Origin: JBBROS01 sp965213845
GTDB taxonomy: Bacteria; Pseudomonadota; Alphaproteobacteria; Acetobacterales; Acetobacteraceae
DNA: 64,000 bases
Assembly: GCA_965213845.1 (NCBI GenBank)
Contig: CBDCAI010000004.1
Span: forward strand, 434,001-498,000
Direction of reading: 5' to 3'
The translations under genes and the position numbers were made by a program. Below, in pieces: positions 1 through 8,710 of this stretch. The notes under the pieces are model-generated. The model was not told the origin of the DNA, did not search any database, and worked only from the letters and a program-made list of their open reading frames with translations. Position 1 is the first letter of the stretch. Each line of letters starts with the position of its first letter.

Positions 1-854
1 TGTCCATGACCGCCGCACAGGTCGCCGCCGGGATCCACGAGGTGGTGAACGAGGCCATGGCCAGCGCCGCCCGCGTCCATATCGCCGAACGCGGGCGGGA
101 CCCGCGGGGCTTCGCCCTGCTGACCACCGGCGGCGGCGGCCCGGTGCACGGCTACGGCGTCGCGCGCAAGCTGGGCCTGTCGCGCCTGATCTGCCCCCCC
201 TCCCCGGGCGTCGCCTCCGCATGGGGCCTGCTCGTCGCACCCGCCCGCGTGGACCGGGTGACGGCGGTGGACTTCCGCGTGGCCGACGGGGACCTGGTCG
301 CTCTCGAAAACGCCTTCCAGGCGATCGAGGCCGATGCACGGGCGGTGCTGGCGCAGACCGGCGTGCCCGCCGCCGCCGCCCGGGTGCAGCGCATGGGCGA
401 CGGCCGCTTCGTCGGTCAGGGCTTCGATCTCAGTGTCCGCCTGCCCCCCGGCCCCTACGAAGGCCCCACCGCCCGGGCCGCGCTGACCGAGGCCTTTCAC
501 GCGGCCTACCGCGCGAAGTTCACCCGATCCCCCCCCGACGTGATGCTCGAGTTCGTCGCCGCCCGCGTCGCCGTGCAGGCCGCCATCCCCGGCGGACGCA
601 TCGCCCCGCTGGCCGCCGGGTCGGACCTCGATGCCGCCAGGCGGGGCACCCGCCGCGCCTGGTTCGCCGAGGCCGGCGGCTTCGTCGACGCGGCCGTCTA
701 CGACCGCGACCTGCTGCGCGCCGGCATGGGCTTCCCCGGCCCGGCCCTGGTCGAGGACGCCGGCTCCACCCTCGTCGTCGGTCCCGCCGCCACCTGCACC
801 GTCACCGCGCAGGGCAGTATAATCGTCCAGTTGCACAAGAGAGAGCCGGCATGA
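1..854 (+). CDS. hyuA: Hydantoinase/5-oxoprolinase A subunit, C-terminal part (cut by window edge)
   Basis: Only the last ~284 codons are in the window; the reading frame is open to the left edge, so the start and the N-terminal actin-like ATP-binding part lie upstream. Family knowledge: HyuA-type proteins work with HyuB in ATP-dependent hydrolysis of hydantoins, 5-oxoproline or related lactams, or in ketone carboxylation. The segment shows the family's GGGGPVHG glycine-rich stretch and the conserved PGVASAWGLL sequence that precedes the C-terminal domain. The stop overlaps the hyuB start as ATGA, so the two are translationally coupled and probably form one complex. Substrate cannot be told from sequence. 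Confidence 0.9.
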   Translation, partial: SMTAAQVAAGIHEVVNEAMASAARVHIAERGRDPRGFALLTTGGGGPVHGYGVARKLGLSRLICPPSPGVASAWGLLVAPARVDRVTAVDFRVADGDLVALENAFQAIEADARAVLAQTGVPAAAARVQRMGDGRFVGQGFDLSVRLPPGPYEGPTARAALTEAFHAAYRAKFTRSPPDVMLEFVAARVAVQAAIPGGRIAPLAAGSDLDAARRGTRRAWFAEAGGFVDAAVYDRDLLRAGMGFPGPALVEDAGSTLVVGPAATCTVTAQGSIIVQLHKREPA

Positions 855-2503
855 TCGAACCCGGCCCGCTCGACGCCGTCACGATCGAGATCCTCTGGAG
901 CCGCATCGTCTCCATCGTGGACGAGGCGGCCAAGGTCATCGCCCGCACCGCCTTCTCCACCCTGTCGAACGAGGCGAACGACTTCGCCTGCGTGCTGACC
1001 GACGCGACCGGGCACTCCCTGGCCCAGAACACCTATGGGATCCCGTCGTTCATCGCGACCCTGCCCGCCACCGTGCGCCACACGCTGCTGGCCTTCCCGG
1101 CCGAGACGATGCGGGACGGCGACATCTACGTCACCAACGACCCCTGGATCGGCACCGGGCACCTGCCGGACATCTGTCTGGTTAAGCCCATCTACAGCGC
1201 GGGCACCCTCGTCGCCTTCGCGGCCACCACCTCCCACGTGCCGGACATCGGCGGCATGGTCCGCTCCGCCGCCCCGCGCGAGATCTTCGAGGAAGGCCTG
1301 CACATCCCGCTGATGCGCTTCATGCGCGACGGCGCGGCCGAGCCGCTGATCCTGCAGTTCATCGCCGCCAACGTCCGCACCCCCGCCCAGACCGCCGGCG
1401 ACGTCTGGGCGCAGGTCTCGGCCAACGAGCTGATGGCGCAACGGCTGACCGCCATGATGGCGGAGTACGGCCTGGTCCATCTGCGCCACCTCGCCGACGA
1501 GATCTTCAGCCGCTCCGAGGGCGCCATGCGTCGGGCCATCGCCACGCTGCCGCCGGGCACGACGCACTACGCGATGCAGACGGATGGGCTCGAGACGCCG
1601 TTCCACTTCGCGATCGCCCTCACGGTCGATGGCGGCGGAATCGTCGCCGACTACACCGGCACCACCCTGCAGCAGCCCCGGGCGGTGAACTGCCCGCTGA
1701 CCTACACGCGCGCCATGACCTTCTATGCGCTGAAATGCGCCCTGCTGCCCGACCTGCCCAACAACGACGGCATGTTCCGCCCCATCACCGTCGTGGCGCC
1801 GGAACGCTCGCTGCTGAACCCGCTGTTCCCCGCCGCCGTCGGCGCGCGCGCCGTCTCCGGCCACTACGTGCCGGTCCTGGTCTTCGGCGCGCTCCATCAG
1901 CTGATCCCGGACCGGGTCATGGCGGCCCCGGGCTCGCCCTTGTGGAACCTGACGCTGACCGGAGACCGCCAGCCTGCGAACGCCCGCGCCAGCGAGCGCT
2001 TTACCGCCGTCCTGTTCTTCAACGGCGGCCTGGGCGCCCGGCCCGACCGCGACGGCGCGCCCTGCCTCTCCTGGCCCAGCAACATCTCCTCCACCCCCGT
2101 CGAGATCGCCGAGCGCAACGGCCCCCTGCTGTTCGCCCATAAGCGCCTCAGCCCCGGCTCCGGCGGCCCCGGCCGGTTCCGCGGCGGGCTGGGGCAGGAG
2201 GTGCTGATCACGCTCGAGGCGGCGGGCGGCGCATCGGCCTTCTTCATGGTCGAGCGGACCCGGTTCGGCGCGCCGGGCCTCGAGGGCGGCGAGGCCGGCA
2301 CGCCGGGCGCCGTCCGGATCAACGGGGCCGAGGTGGACGCCCGCGTGCCGCAGCACCTGGTCGCCGGCGACACCATCGCCATCACCACCCCGGGCGGCGG
2401 CGGCTACGGCGACCCGGCGATGCGCGACCCGGCAGCCCTGCAGCGCGACGCAGCCCTGGACTATAGTACGACGGACGATGCGCCCGGCCCCGCCGCAGGA
2501 TAG
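851..2503 (+). CDS. hyuB: Hydantoinase/5-oxoprolinase B subunit
   Basis: A 550-residue cytosolic protein, the usual length for HyuB/HydB. It begins with the family pattern GPLDAVTIEILWSRIVSIVDEA and continues with NDPWIGTGHLPDI (about residues 97-109), the best conserved HyuB stretch. The C-terminal TPGGGGYGDP motif ends the protein as expected. Start chosen at ATG 851 because it overlaps the hyuA stop and has an AAGAGAGAG stretch upstream; a longer open frame to the left is a high-GC artefact. It acts with HyuA on a cyclic amide or lactam-like substrate. The orphan molybdenum hydroxylase follows after 9 bp, suggesting one transcript and possibly oxidation of a heterocycle before ring opening (inference). 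Confidence 0.93.
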   Translation: MIEPGPLDAVTIEILWSRIVSIVDEAAKVIARTAFSTLSNEANDFACVLTDATGHSLAQNTYGIPSFIATLPATVRHTLLAFPAETMRDGDIYVTNDPWIGTGHLPDICLVKPIYSAGTLVAFAATTSHVPDIGGMVRSAAPREIFEEGLHIPLMRFMRDGAAEPLILQFIAANVRTPAQTAGDVWAQVSANELMAQRLTAMMAEYGLVHLRHLADEIFSRSEGAMRRAIATLPPGTTHYAMQTDGLETPFHFAIALTVDGGGIVADYTGTTLQQPRAVNCPLTYTRAMTFYALKCALLPDLPNNDGMFRPITVVAPERSLLNPLFPAAVGARAVSGHYVPVLVFGALHQLIPDRVMAAPGSPLWNLTLTGDRQPANARASERFTAVLFFNGGLGARPDRDGAPCLSWPSNISSTPVEIAERNGPLLFAHKRLSPGSGGPGRFRGGLGQEVLITLEAAGGASAFFMVERTRFGAPGLEGGEAGTPGAVRINGAEVDARVPQHLVAGDTIAITTPGGGGYGDPAMRDPAALQRDAALDYSTTDDAPGPAAG

Positions 2504-2512
2504 GACAAGCCC

Positions 2513-4807
2513 ATGGCCATGATCGGACAATCCGTGCGGCGCCGCGAGGACGCCCGCTTCCTGACCGGCAAGGGCCGCTACGTCGCGGACCTGGTGCCAG
2601 CGGACGCGCTGCACCTGCACATGGTCCGCTCCTCCCACGCCCATGCCGTGCTGGGCCGCATCGACACCGCCGCGGCCGCCGCCATGCCCGGGGTGGCGGG
2701 CGTCTACACCGCCGCCGACCTCGCCGGCCTCGGCCCCATCCCCTGCATGGCCAGCGTCCCGACCGAGGGCCCGATGGCGGTGCCGCACCGCCCCGCCCTC
2801 GCCTTGGGCCGGGTCCGCCACGTCGGCGAGCCCGTCGCCTTCGTCGTGGCAAGCACCCCCCTTGCGGCGCAGGATGCCGCCGAGGCCGTGCTCGTCGAGT
2901 ACGACGCCCTGCCCTGCGTCACCGAAGCCGACGCCGCCCTGCAGCCCGGCGCACCGCAGGTCTGGGACGACGTGCCCGGCAACCTCGCCTTCCGCTTCAA
3001 GAAGGGCAACGCCGCCGCCGTGGCCGAAGCCATGGCCGGCGCCGCGCACGTCGCCACGGTGCACGTCGTGAACAACCGCCTGATCGTGGCGCCGCTCGAA
3101 CACCGCGGCGCCCTCGCCCGCTTCGACCCGGCCACCGGCGTCCTGTCGCTGCTGTTCAGCGGGCAGGGCGTGCACGGCATCCGCCGCGGCCTCGCCGGCG
3201 CAGTCTTCGGGGTGCCCGAGGCGCTGATCCAGCTCGAATGCCCCGACGTCGGCGGCGGCTTCGGCGTCAAGAACCAGCTCTACCCGGAATATGTCGCCGT
3301 GATGTGGGCCGCCCGCCACCTGCGCCGCCCGGTCTGCTGGCTGTCGGCCCATGGCGAGGACTTCGTCTCCACTGCGCACGGCCGCGACAACCTGACCACC
3401 GCCCGCCTCGGCCTCGATGCCGCAGGCCGCTTCCTGGCGCTTGACGTCGCAACCGTCGCCAACCTGGGCGCCGCCATGTCCAGCGGCGGCCCGGGCAGCG
3501 CCACCACCGCCCCCGGCAACGCCATGGGCTGCGGCTACGACATCCCGGCCGTCTTCATGTCCGTGCGCGGCGCCTTCACCCACACCGTCCCGCTCGACGC
3601 ATACCGCGGGGCCGGCAAGCCCGAGGCCAACTACCTGCTGGAACGCGCCATCGACGAGGCGGCGCGCCTGACCGGAATCGACCGCATCGCGCTGCGCCGG
3701 CAGAACCTGGTGCAACGCTTCCCGCACCCCACCGCGATGGGCACCACGATCGACGGCGGCCGCTTCGCCGCCAACATCGACCCGGCCCTCGCCGCCGCCG
3801 ACCTGCCGGGCTTCGCCGCCCGCCGCGCCAACAGCCCGCCCGGCCGGCTCCGCGGCCTCGGCGTCACCTGCTTCCTCGAGACCGCCCGCGGCGCCCCGAA
3901 CGAGGGGGCGGAGATCCTGTTCGGGCCGCAGGGCCGCGTCGCGCTCCGCCTCGGCACGCAGTCCAACGGCCAGGGCCACGAGACCACCTTCCCGCAGATC
4001 GCCGCCGACCGGCTGGGCCTGCCCGCGGACTGCTTCGACCTTGTGCAGGCCGACACGAGGCTCGTCCGCGACGGCAACGGGCATGGCGGGGCCCGCTCGC
4101 TGCACATGGGCGGCTCCGCCCTGGTGGACGCCATCGGCCTGGTGCTGGACAAGGGCCGCCAGGTCGCGGCCCGGCTGCTGCAGGCCGGGGTGCATGAGGT
4201 CGTGTTCGAAGCCGGGGTGTTCGGCGCCGGCGGGCGGCAGGTCACCCTGCCCGAAGTGGCGCGCGCCGCCGCGGAAGCCGGGCAGCCGCTCGACAGCTAT
4301 CACTGGACGTTGCTGGACCGCATCACCTTTCCCAACGGCTGCCACGTGGCCGAGGTGGAGGTCGACCGCGAGACCGGCATGGTCCACCTGCTGGGCTACG
4401 TCGCGGCCGACGACTTCGGCACGGCCATCAACCCCATGCTGCTGGTGGGCCAGGTGCAGGGCGGCGTCGCCCAGGGCATCGGCCAGGCGCTGATGGAACG
4501 CACCGTCTACGACGCGGAGTCGGGCCAGCTGCTCAGCGGCTCGTTCATGGACTACGCCCTGCCCCGGGCCGCCGACCTGCCGAACCTCGACGTGCTGCTG
4601 CTGGGCACCCCGACCGCCGCGAACCCCCTCGGCGTGAAAGGCGCAGGCCAGGCCGGCGCGATCGCCGCACCCCCCGCCGTGGTCGCCGCCGTGCTCGACG
4701 CCCTGGCCCCCCTGGGCGTTACCCACCTCGACATGCCCCTGACCCCCGAACGGGTCTGGCAGGCGATCCAGGCCGCAGAGGCCGGCGGCGCTACAGCATC
4801 CGGCTGA
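2513..4807 (+). CDS. Xanthine dehydrogenase/CO dehydrogenase-type large subunit (molybdopterin-binding), orphan
   Basis: 764 residues. An Ald_Xan_dh N-terminal hammerhead domain (roughly 15-130) is followed by the molybdopterin-binding domains. Visible motifs are GGGFGVKNQ, AYRGAGKPEA around residue 364 (form II CoxL-like rather than the AYRCSFR of true CO dehydrogenase) and QSNGQGHETTF. The position of the catalytic glutamate (family motif G-x-GE-x-G) is occupied by Gln713 in KGAGQAGAI, which is unusual. No medium FAD subunit or small 2Fe-2S subunit gene is adjacent. The gene lies 9 bp behind hyuB in the same direction, so a heterocycle or amide substrate is plausible. Its end overlaps the convergent acyl-CoA dehydrogenase by 17 bp. 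A second ATG lies two codons downstream. Confidence 0.9.
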   Translation: MAMIGQSVRRREDARFLTGKGRYVADLVPADALHLHMVRSSHAHAVLGRIDTAAAAAMPGVAGVYTAADLAGLGPIPCMASVPTEGPMAVPHRPALALGRVRHVGEPVAFVVASTPLAAQDAAEAVLVEYDALPCVTEADAALQPGAPQVWDDVPGNLAFRFKKGNAAAVAEAMAGAAHVATVHVVNNRLIVAPLEHRGALARFDPATGVLSLLFSGQGVHGIRRGLAGAVFGVPEALIQLECPDVGGGFGVKNQLYPEYVAVMWAARHLRRPVCWLSAHGEDFVSTAHGRDNLTTARLGLDAAGRFLALDVATVANLGAAMSSGGPGSATTAPGNAMGCGYDIPAVFMSVRGAFTHTVPLDAYRGAGKPEANYLLERAIDEAARLTGIDRIALRRQNLVQRFPHPTAMGTTIDGGRFAANIDPALAAADLPGFAARRANSPPGRLRGLGVTCFLETARGAPNEGAEILFGPQGRVALRLGTQSNGQGHETTFPQIAADRLGLPADCFDLVQADTRLVRDGNGHGGARSLHMGGSALVDAIGLVLDKGRQVAARLLQAGVHEVVFEAGVFGAGGRQVTLPEVARAAAEAGQPLDSYHWTLLDRITFPNGCHVAEVEVDRETGMVHLLGYVAADDFGTAINPMLLVGQVQGGVAQGIGQALMERTVYDAESGQLLSGSFMDYALPRAADLPNLDVLLLGTPTAANPLGVKGAGQAGAIAAPPAVVAAVLDALAPLGVTHLDMPLTPERVWQAIQAAEAGGATASG

Positions 4808-5921
4808 GAATGATCTTCTGCACGTCCGACGTGCCCTCGTAGATCTGGCACACCCGCACGTCGCGGTAGATGCGCTCGACGGGGTAGTCGGCCAGGTAGC
4901 CGTAGCCGCCCAGCGTCTGGATGGCGGCCGAGCAGATCCGCTCCGCCGCCTCGCTGGCGAACAGCTTGGCCATCGCCGCCGCCTCCAAAGCCGGCTTGCC
5001 CGCGTCCTTCAGCCGGGCCGCGTGCAGCGTCAGCTCCCGCGCCGCGGCCAGCTGCGTCTTGGCCTCCACCAGGCGGAACGCGACGGCCTGGTGCTCGATG
5101 ATCGGCTTGCCGAACTGCTTGCGGTCCTTGGCGTAGGCGATGGCGTAGTCGAGCGCCGCCCGCGCCATGCCGATGCTCTGCGCCGCGATCCCGATCCGCC
5201 CGCTCTCCAGCGTGGACAGCGCGATCTTGAGGCCCTGCCCCTCCTCGCCGATGCGCTGGTCGTCGGTCACCTGCATCGCGTCGAAGTTCAGCGCACAGCT
5301 GTCCGACGCCTTCTGCCCCAGCTTGTGCTCCACCTTCGAGACCTTGAACCCCGGCGTGTCGTTCGCCACGACGAAGGCGCTGATCCCCTTCTTGCCCGCC
5401 GACGGGTCCGTCACCGCGAACAGGATCGTGGTCTGGCCGATGCTGGCATTGCTGATGAACTGCTTCGAGCCGTCGATCGTGTAGCCGCTGTTCGTCCGCA
5501 CCGCCCGGGTGCGGATGCCGGAGGCGTCCGACCCGGCCCCGCTCTCCGTCAGCGCGAAGCTCGCCACCGCCTGGCCCGACGCCATCGGCCGCAGCCAACG
5601 CTCCTTCTGCGCCATCGTCCCGAACTTCTCCAGGATCTCGCAGGTCGGCGCGTTGTGGACGCTGACCAGCGTGCTGACCGCGCCATCCCCCGCCGCGATC
5701 TCCTCGATCACCTGCGCGTAGGTCTCGTACGGGATCTCGCTGCCACCCCAGTCGCTGCTGTTGGTCGCGCCCAGGAACCCCATCTCGCCCAGCGCCGCCA
5801 CGATCTCCGGCTCGATCCGCCCCGCCTGCTCCCGCGACGCAGCCGTCGGCAACAGCCGGTCCTGCGAGAACCGCCGGGCCGTCTCGATGATCAGCGCATT
5901 CGGGTCGGTATGGTCGAGCAT
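4791..5921 (-). CDS. Acyl-CoA dehydrogenase
   Basis: A 376-residue FAD flavoenzyme of normal length. It catalyses alpha,beta-dehydrogenation of an acyl-CoA and passes electrons to ETF. Domain order is typical: alpha-helical N-terminus, beta middle domain with FALTESGAGSDASGIRT, and C-terminal helical domain with DRKQFGKPI and QTLGGYGYLADYPVERIYRD. The C-terminal YEGTSDVQ supplies the catalytic glutamate at the MCAD/SCAD position. Start is ATG 5921, preceded on its strand by GGGAGGCTGCG; the longer open frame upstream is non-coding in character. It appears monocistronic, convergent with the molybdenum hydroxylase, and its chain-length specificity is unknown. Confidence 0.93.
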   Translation of the reverse strand: MLDHTDPNALIIETARRFSQDRLLPTAASREQAGRIEPEIVAALGEMGFLGATNSSDWGGSEIPYETYAQVIEEIAAGDGAVSTLVSVHNAPTCEILEKFGTMAQKERWLRPMASGQAVASFALTESGAGSDASGIRTRAVRTNSGYTIDGSKQFISNASIGQTTILFAVTDPSAGKKGISAFVVANDTPGFKVSKVEHKLGQKASDSCALNFDAMQVTDDQRIGEEGQGLKIALSTLESGRIGIAAQSIGMARAALDYAIAYAKDRKQFGKPIIEHQAVAFRLVEAKTQLAAARELTLHAARLKDAGKPALEAAAMAKLFASEAAERICSAAIQTLGGYGYLADYPVERIYRDVRVCQIYEGTSDVQKIILSRML

Positions 5922-6076
5922 CGCAGCCTCCCAGCCTTTGCCCACATATAGGAGCGGCCCGCGCAATCGGCCAGTCGGTTCACGTACGCGGCGGCGGATG
6001 GGCGATCGATGCGAGCGTCTCGTGCGGCAACGACGTCCTTGCGGGCAATCAAGGGCGGGCAATCAAGGGCGGGCGA

Positions 6077-6430
6077 TCAAGACGCGGCCGACCACAGCGT
6101 CAGCAGCAGCACGCCGCCGGCACCGCCCAGCACGGCGTGCAAGGCCACCGCCAGCCCAGGCGGCCGCCGCCCGCGCCAATGGGCCAGGGCCACCACGCCG
6201 CCACCCATCAAGGCCGCAACCAGGAACAGCGTCGTCATCCAGCCCGGGCCCGGTCCGGCGAGCCGCCCCGAAGCCAGCAGCATGCCCAGGCCCAGCGCCC
6301 CGCCGAGCCCATGCGCCACCCGAACCGGCCGCAGCCAAGCAGGTGGTCGCCGCTCCAGCAGCCAGAAGCAGCCGAGCCCGAGCCCTGCCGCCACGACGGC
6401 GCCGATCAGCCAGACCGAGCTCGCCAGCAC
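6077..6430 (-). CDS. Small multi-pass membrane protein
   Basis: 117 residues, very hydrophobic, with four likely transmembrane helices (approximate residues 3-24, 39-54, 62-84 and 91-112) joined by short arginine-rich loops such as RGRRPPG and ERRPPAW. No domain is recognised; four-helix DUF-type inner-membrane proteins of this size are common in alphaproteobacteria. An overlapping open frame on the same strand (6063-6338) has no hydrophobic pattern and is taken as a shadow. The product probably sits in the inner membrane; function unknown. Confidence 0.6.
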   Translation of the reverse strand: MLASSVWLIGAVVAAGLGLGCFWLLERRPPAWLRPVRVAHGLGGALGLGMLLASGRLAGPGPGWMTTLFLVAALMGGGVVALAHWRGRRPPGLAVALHAVLGGAGGVLLLTLWSAAS

Positions 6431-6454
6431 GCGTGTGTCAGCGGGCGCAGGCCG

Positions 6455-6679
6455 TCAGGGGCGACGGCGCGCGGCTTCGGACCGCGTCTTCCAGATCGCC
6501 ATGTCGGCATCCTTGGTGAACATCACCCGGACCCCCTTGCCCCCGCGGCTGACGCGGATGCTGCCACCCTTGGCCTGCCGGTGCTCGGCCAGCCAACCCT
6601 GGAACTCGGCATCGTCCTCGGCCTTGCCCTCGAATTCAAGGATGCCCGCGATCTCGGGCGGTTTCTGTCGCTTGACCAT
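6455..6679 (-). CDS. Small hypothetical protein
   Basis: 74 residues, charged and soluble, with no signal peptide. It starts MVKRQKPPEIAGILEFEGKAEDD and ends in an arginine tail. The amino-acid composition looks coding (alternating charged and hydrophobic residues, not the Arg/Pro/Gly-rich pattern of shadow frames here), and the start is preceded on its strand by a GGAGAGGAAGA-like stretch suitable as a ribosome site. No family is recognised. It lies 24 bp upstream of the small membrane protein on the same strand. Confidence 0.55.
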   Translation of the reverse strand: MVKRQKPPEIAGILEFEGKAEDDAEFQGWLAEHRQAKGGSIRVSRGGKGVRVMFTKDADMAIWKTRSEAARRRP

Positions 6680-6787
6680 CTGTCTTCCTCTCCGCCGTCA
6701 GCTGACGACGCCCCTCGCGGGCCAATCCGGGCCGGGTCATACCATGCCGGTTGGATTTGGGTAACTGCCCCAGCCCCTGTTCGCGCT

Positions 6788-6979
6788 TCACACGTCGTCC
6801 GGCGACAGCGTCAGCACGCGCTCGGCGCAGCGCCCATGCACCTCGGCCTCGCGTTCCAGGTTCTTCGGGAACCGGGTGCGGCCCGACAGGATCAGCGCCT
6901 GCTTGGCCTGCGCCTTGTGCCAGGCGCTCGCCGCCTCCAGCGCCGCCGCCCAGCCCGCCCGGAACGCGTCGTCCTTCAC
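6788..6979 (-). CDS. Small hypothetical protein, coupled to the deacetylase
   Basis: 63 residues: an alanine-rich helix followed by a charged half. Its ATG overlaps the stop of the polysaccharide deacetylase gene by 4 bp (ATGA), the same coupling used throughout the window, which is the main argument that it is real. No signal, membrane segment or known domain. It is the last gene of the minus-strand cluster that begins with the aminotransferase at 9633. Confidence 0.55.
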   Translation of the reverse strand: MKDDAFRAGWAAALEAASAWHKAQAKQALILSGRTRFPKNLEREAEVHGRCAERVLTLSPDDV

Positions 6980-7917
6980 CGGCCCACCCCCGCCGCACGG
7001 ACCGACTCCCCCGGGTCAACCTGGTCCTTGCACCACCGCGCGATCTCGGCATGCGTCGCGAACCAGCAGCCGCCCCGCGCCTTGGCATGGGCGATCAGCT
7101 TCTCCAGCACCGGCAGTCGCGACCGGTGGCCCGACACGTGCGGATGCAGCGTCAGCAGGAACAGCCCGCCCTCCGCCCAGGCCCCCTCGAACTCGGCGAT
7201 GAAGATCTCCAGCACCGAGCTGGGCGGCGTATAGGGCCGCAGCGCGCTGAAACGGACGAAGTTGTAGTAGACCGCGTCGTCCCTGATCCACTCCGGCGGC
7301 AGCTCCACCACCCCGGTGGGCACGCCGTCCGCTACCAGCTCATACGGGTCGTCGTCTGCCATCAGCGAGCTGTCGTACAGCAGCCCCAGCTCCTGGATGA
7401 TGCCCATCGTGTCCACGGAAAAATCCCAGCTGGCCGTCCGCATGCCCACCGGGCGGGTGCCCGCCAGCTTCTCCAGCACGTCCGCCGCACGGAACGTCAG
7501 GTCCCGCTCCACACCCGGCGGCAGGCGCGTGTTGGCCTCGTGGATCCAGGAGTGGATGCCGATCTCGTGCCCCTCGCCCGCGACGGCGCGCACCTCGTCC
7601 GGATACAGCAGCGCCGAGACGGCCGGGTAGAAGAAGCTGGCCGGAACCCCCTCGCGCGCCAGCAGGCGGCGGATGCGCGGCACCGCCTGCCGGTTGCCGT
7701 ACTGGCCCTGGCTGATCCGCATCGGGCTCTCGTCCCCGTCCCGCAGCGGGATCGTGTCGTGGTCGGCGTCGAACGAGACGGCGAAGGCGCAGCGGGCCCC
7801 CCCGGGCCAGGTCCGGGGCGCGAGGCTCCGGCCGGCACGCGCCCGGCCCACGATGCGACGCCACGTGGGTTCCGGCCACTGCCAGGGTTCGCCGTCCGGA
7901 TGCCGCGTCTCGCTCAT
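6976..7917 (-). CDS. Polysaccharide deacetylase family protein (NodB fold, PuuE/allantoinase-like)
   Basis: 313 residues. The NodB-type metal site is visible: the FDADHD motif (Asp50, Asp52) and the HSWIH pair (His122 and His126). The N-terminal half with Gly-Gln-Tyr-Gly-Asn resembles the PuuE/cofactor-free allantoinase branch more than peptidoglycan deacetylases, and there is no signal peptide, so it is probably a cytosolic hydrolase of a C-N bond rather than a cell-wall enzyme. Start is ATG 7917, preceded by GGGGGCGACG. It lies 37 bp downstream of the RidA-like gene, and the operon context with an aminotransferase suggests work on an amidated or N-acyl amino compound (inference). Confidence 0.82.
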   Translation of the reverse strand: MSETRHPDGEPWQWPEPTWRRIVGRARAGRSLAPRTWPGGARCAFAVSFDADHDTIPLRDGDESPMRISQGQYGNRQAVPRIRRLLAREGVPASFFYPAVSALLYPDEVRAVAGEGHEIGIHSWIHEANTRLPPGVERDLTFRAADVLEKLAGTRPVGMRTASWDFSVDTMGIIQELGLLYDSSLMADDDPYELVADGVPTGVVELPPEWIRDDAVYYNFVRFSALRPYTPPSSVLEIFIAEFEGAWAEGGLFLLTLHPHVSGHRSRLPVLEKLIAHAKARGGCWFATHAEIARWCKDQVDPGESVRAAGVGR

Positions 7918-7954
7918 CGTCGCCCCCTGATCTGCTTGCCCACGTGCCCTCAGG

Positions 7955-8710
7955 TCAGGGCCGCAGCACCGTCTCGTCCTCGAGCCCGCGGCAGTCCATC
8001 TCGAACTCCAAATCCACGATCGGCGGCCGGCAGAACTGCCACACCAGCTCCCCCCGCAGCGCGCCCGCCGCCGCGACCTCGACACCCAGCAGCGGGTGGA
8101 TGTCGTGCACCGTATACACCTGCGCCGTCGTGACATCAGCCCAGCCCACGCCCAGCACGCCCATGCGCCGGCCCATCTCCCCCAGCACGAAGCCCGCCTT
8201 GGCCCGCATCCCCGCCACGCTCGTGTCGCCCAGCGCCACGACATGGTCGCGGTACGTCGCATGCCCCTCCTGCGATTCGCCGCTGCCCGCCACCACGAAC
8301 GAAGGCGCCGCCGCGCTCTCGGGCACGGTGAACGAGAAGGCATGCAACCCCGGCGCCGCCGGCGGCGCATGCTCGGGGCAGACGTTGCTGCGCGCGACCG
8401 GGTTCACCCCGTCCCGCATCACCCCCCAGTCCGCCAGCGTGCCCTGATACGTGCCGTTGAACGCGGCGAACCCGGCCTCCGTGAACGGCGCCGGCGACCG
8501 CAGCTCGCAGGCGCAGAACGCCGCCAGCGGCCGCCCCGCCGCCTGAATGACCTCAGCCGCCCGCCGGAACCCGGCATCGAGCGGCACCACCGTCGCGAAC
8601 CGGACGCGCCGGATGCGGAACCCCGGCAGCGCCACCACGCCACCCGAGTACTGCGCCACCCCCGGCACATGGGCATACCCGCCCGGCGCGAAGTGCAGCG
8701 CCCCGCTCAT
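7955..8710 (-). CDS. RidA-like (YjgF) domain protein
   Basis: 251 residues, soluble. The C-terminal half has the RidA layout: GMRAKAGFVLGEMGRRMGVLG followed by a conserved VYTVHDIHPLL strand, matching the YjgF helix and final strand. The N-terminal ~120 residues are not assigned. RidA proteins hydrolyse reactive enamine/imine intermediates released by PLP enzymes, and related long forms act as 2-aminomuconate-type deaminases. Its ATG overlaps the stop of the upstream aminotransferase (ATGA), a meaningful pairing because a PLP enzyme could generate its substrate. The family-defining arginine is not identified with certainty, so the exact reaction is open. Confidence 0.68.
   Translation of the reverse strand: MSGALHFAPGGYAHVPGVAQYSGGVVALPGFRIRRVRFATVVPLDAGFRRAAEVIQAAGRPLAAFCACELRSPAPFTEAGFAAFNGTYQGTLADWGVMRDGVNPVARSNVCPEHAPPAAPGLHAFSFTVPESAAAPSFVVAGSGESQEGHATYRDHVVALGDTSVAGMRAKAGFVLGEMGRRMGVLGVGWADVTTAQVYTVHDIHPLLGVEVAAAGALRGELVWQFCRPPIVDLEFEMDCRGLEDETVLRP

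Noticed and set aside
698..4726. Very long minus-strand open frame (1342 codons) opposite hyuB and the molybdenum hydroxylase
   Set aside because: Gly/His/Arg/Ala-rich shadow of GC-rich codons; no domain, and the plus strand encodes clear families.
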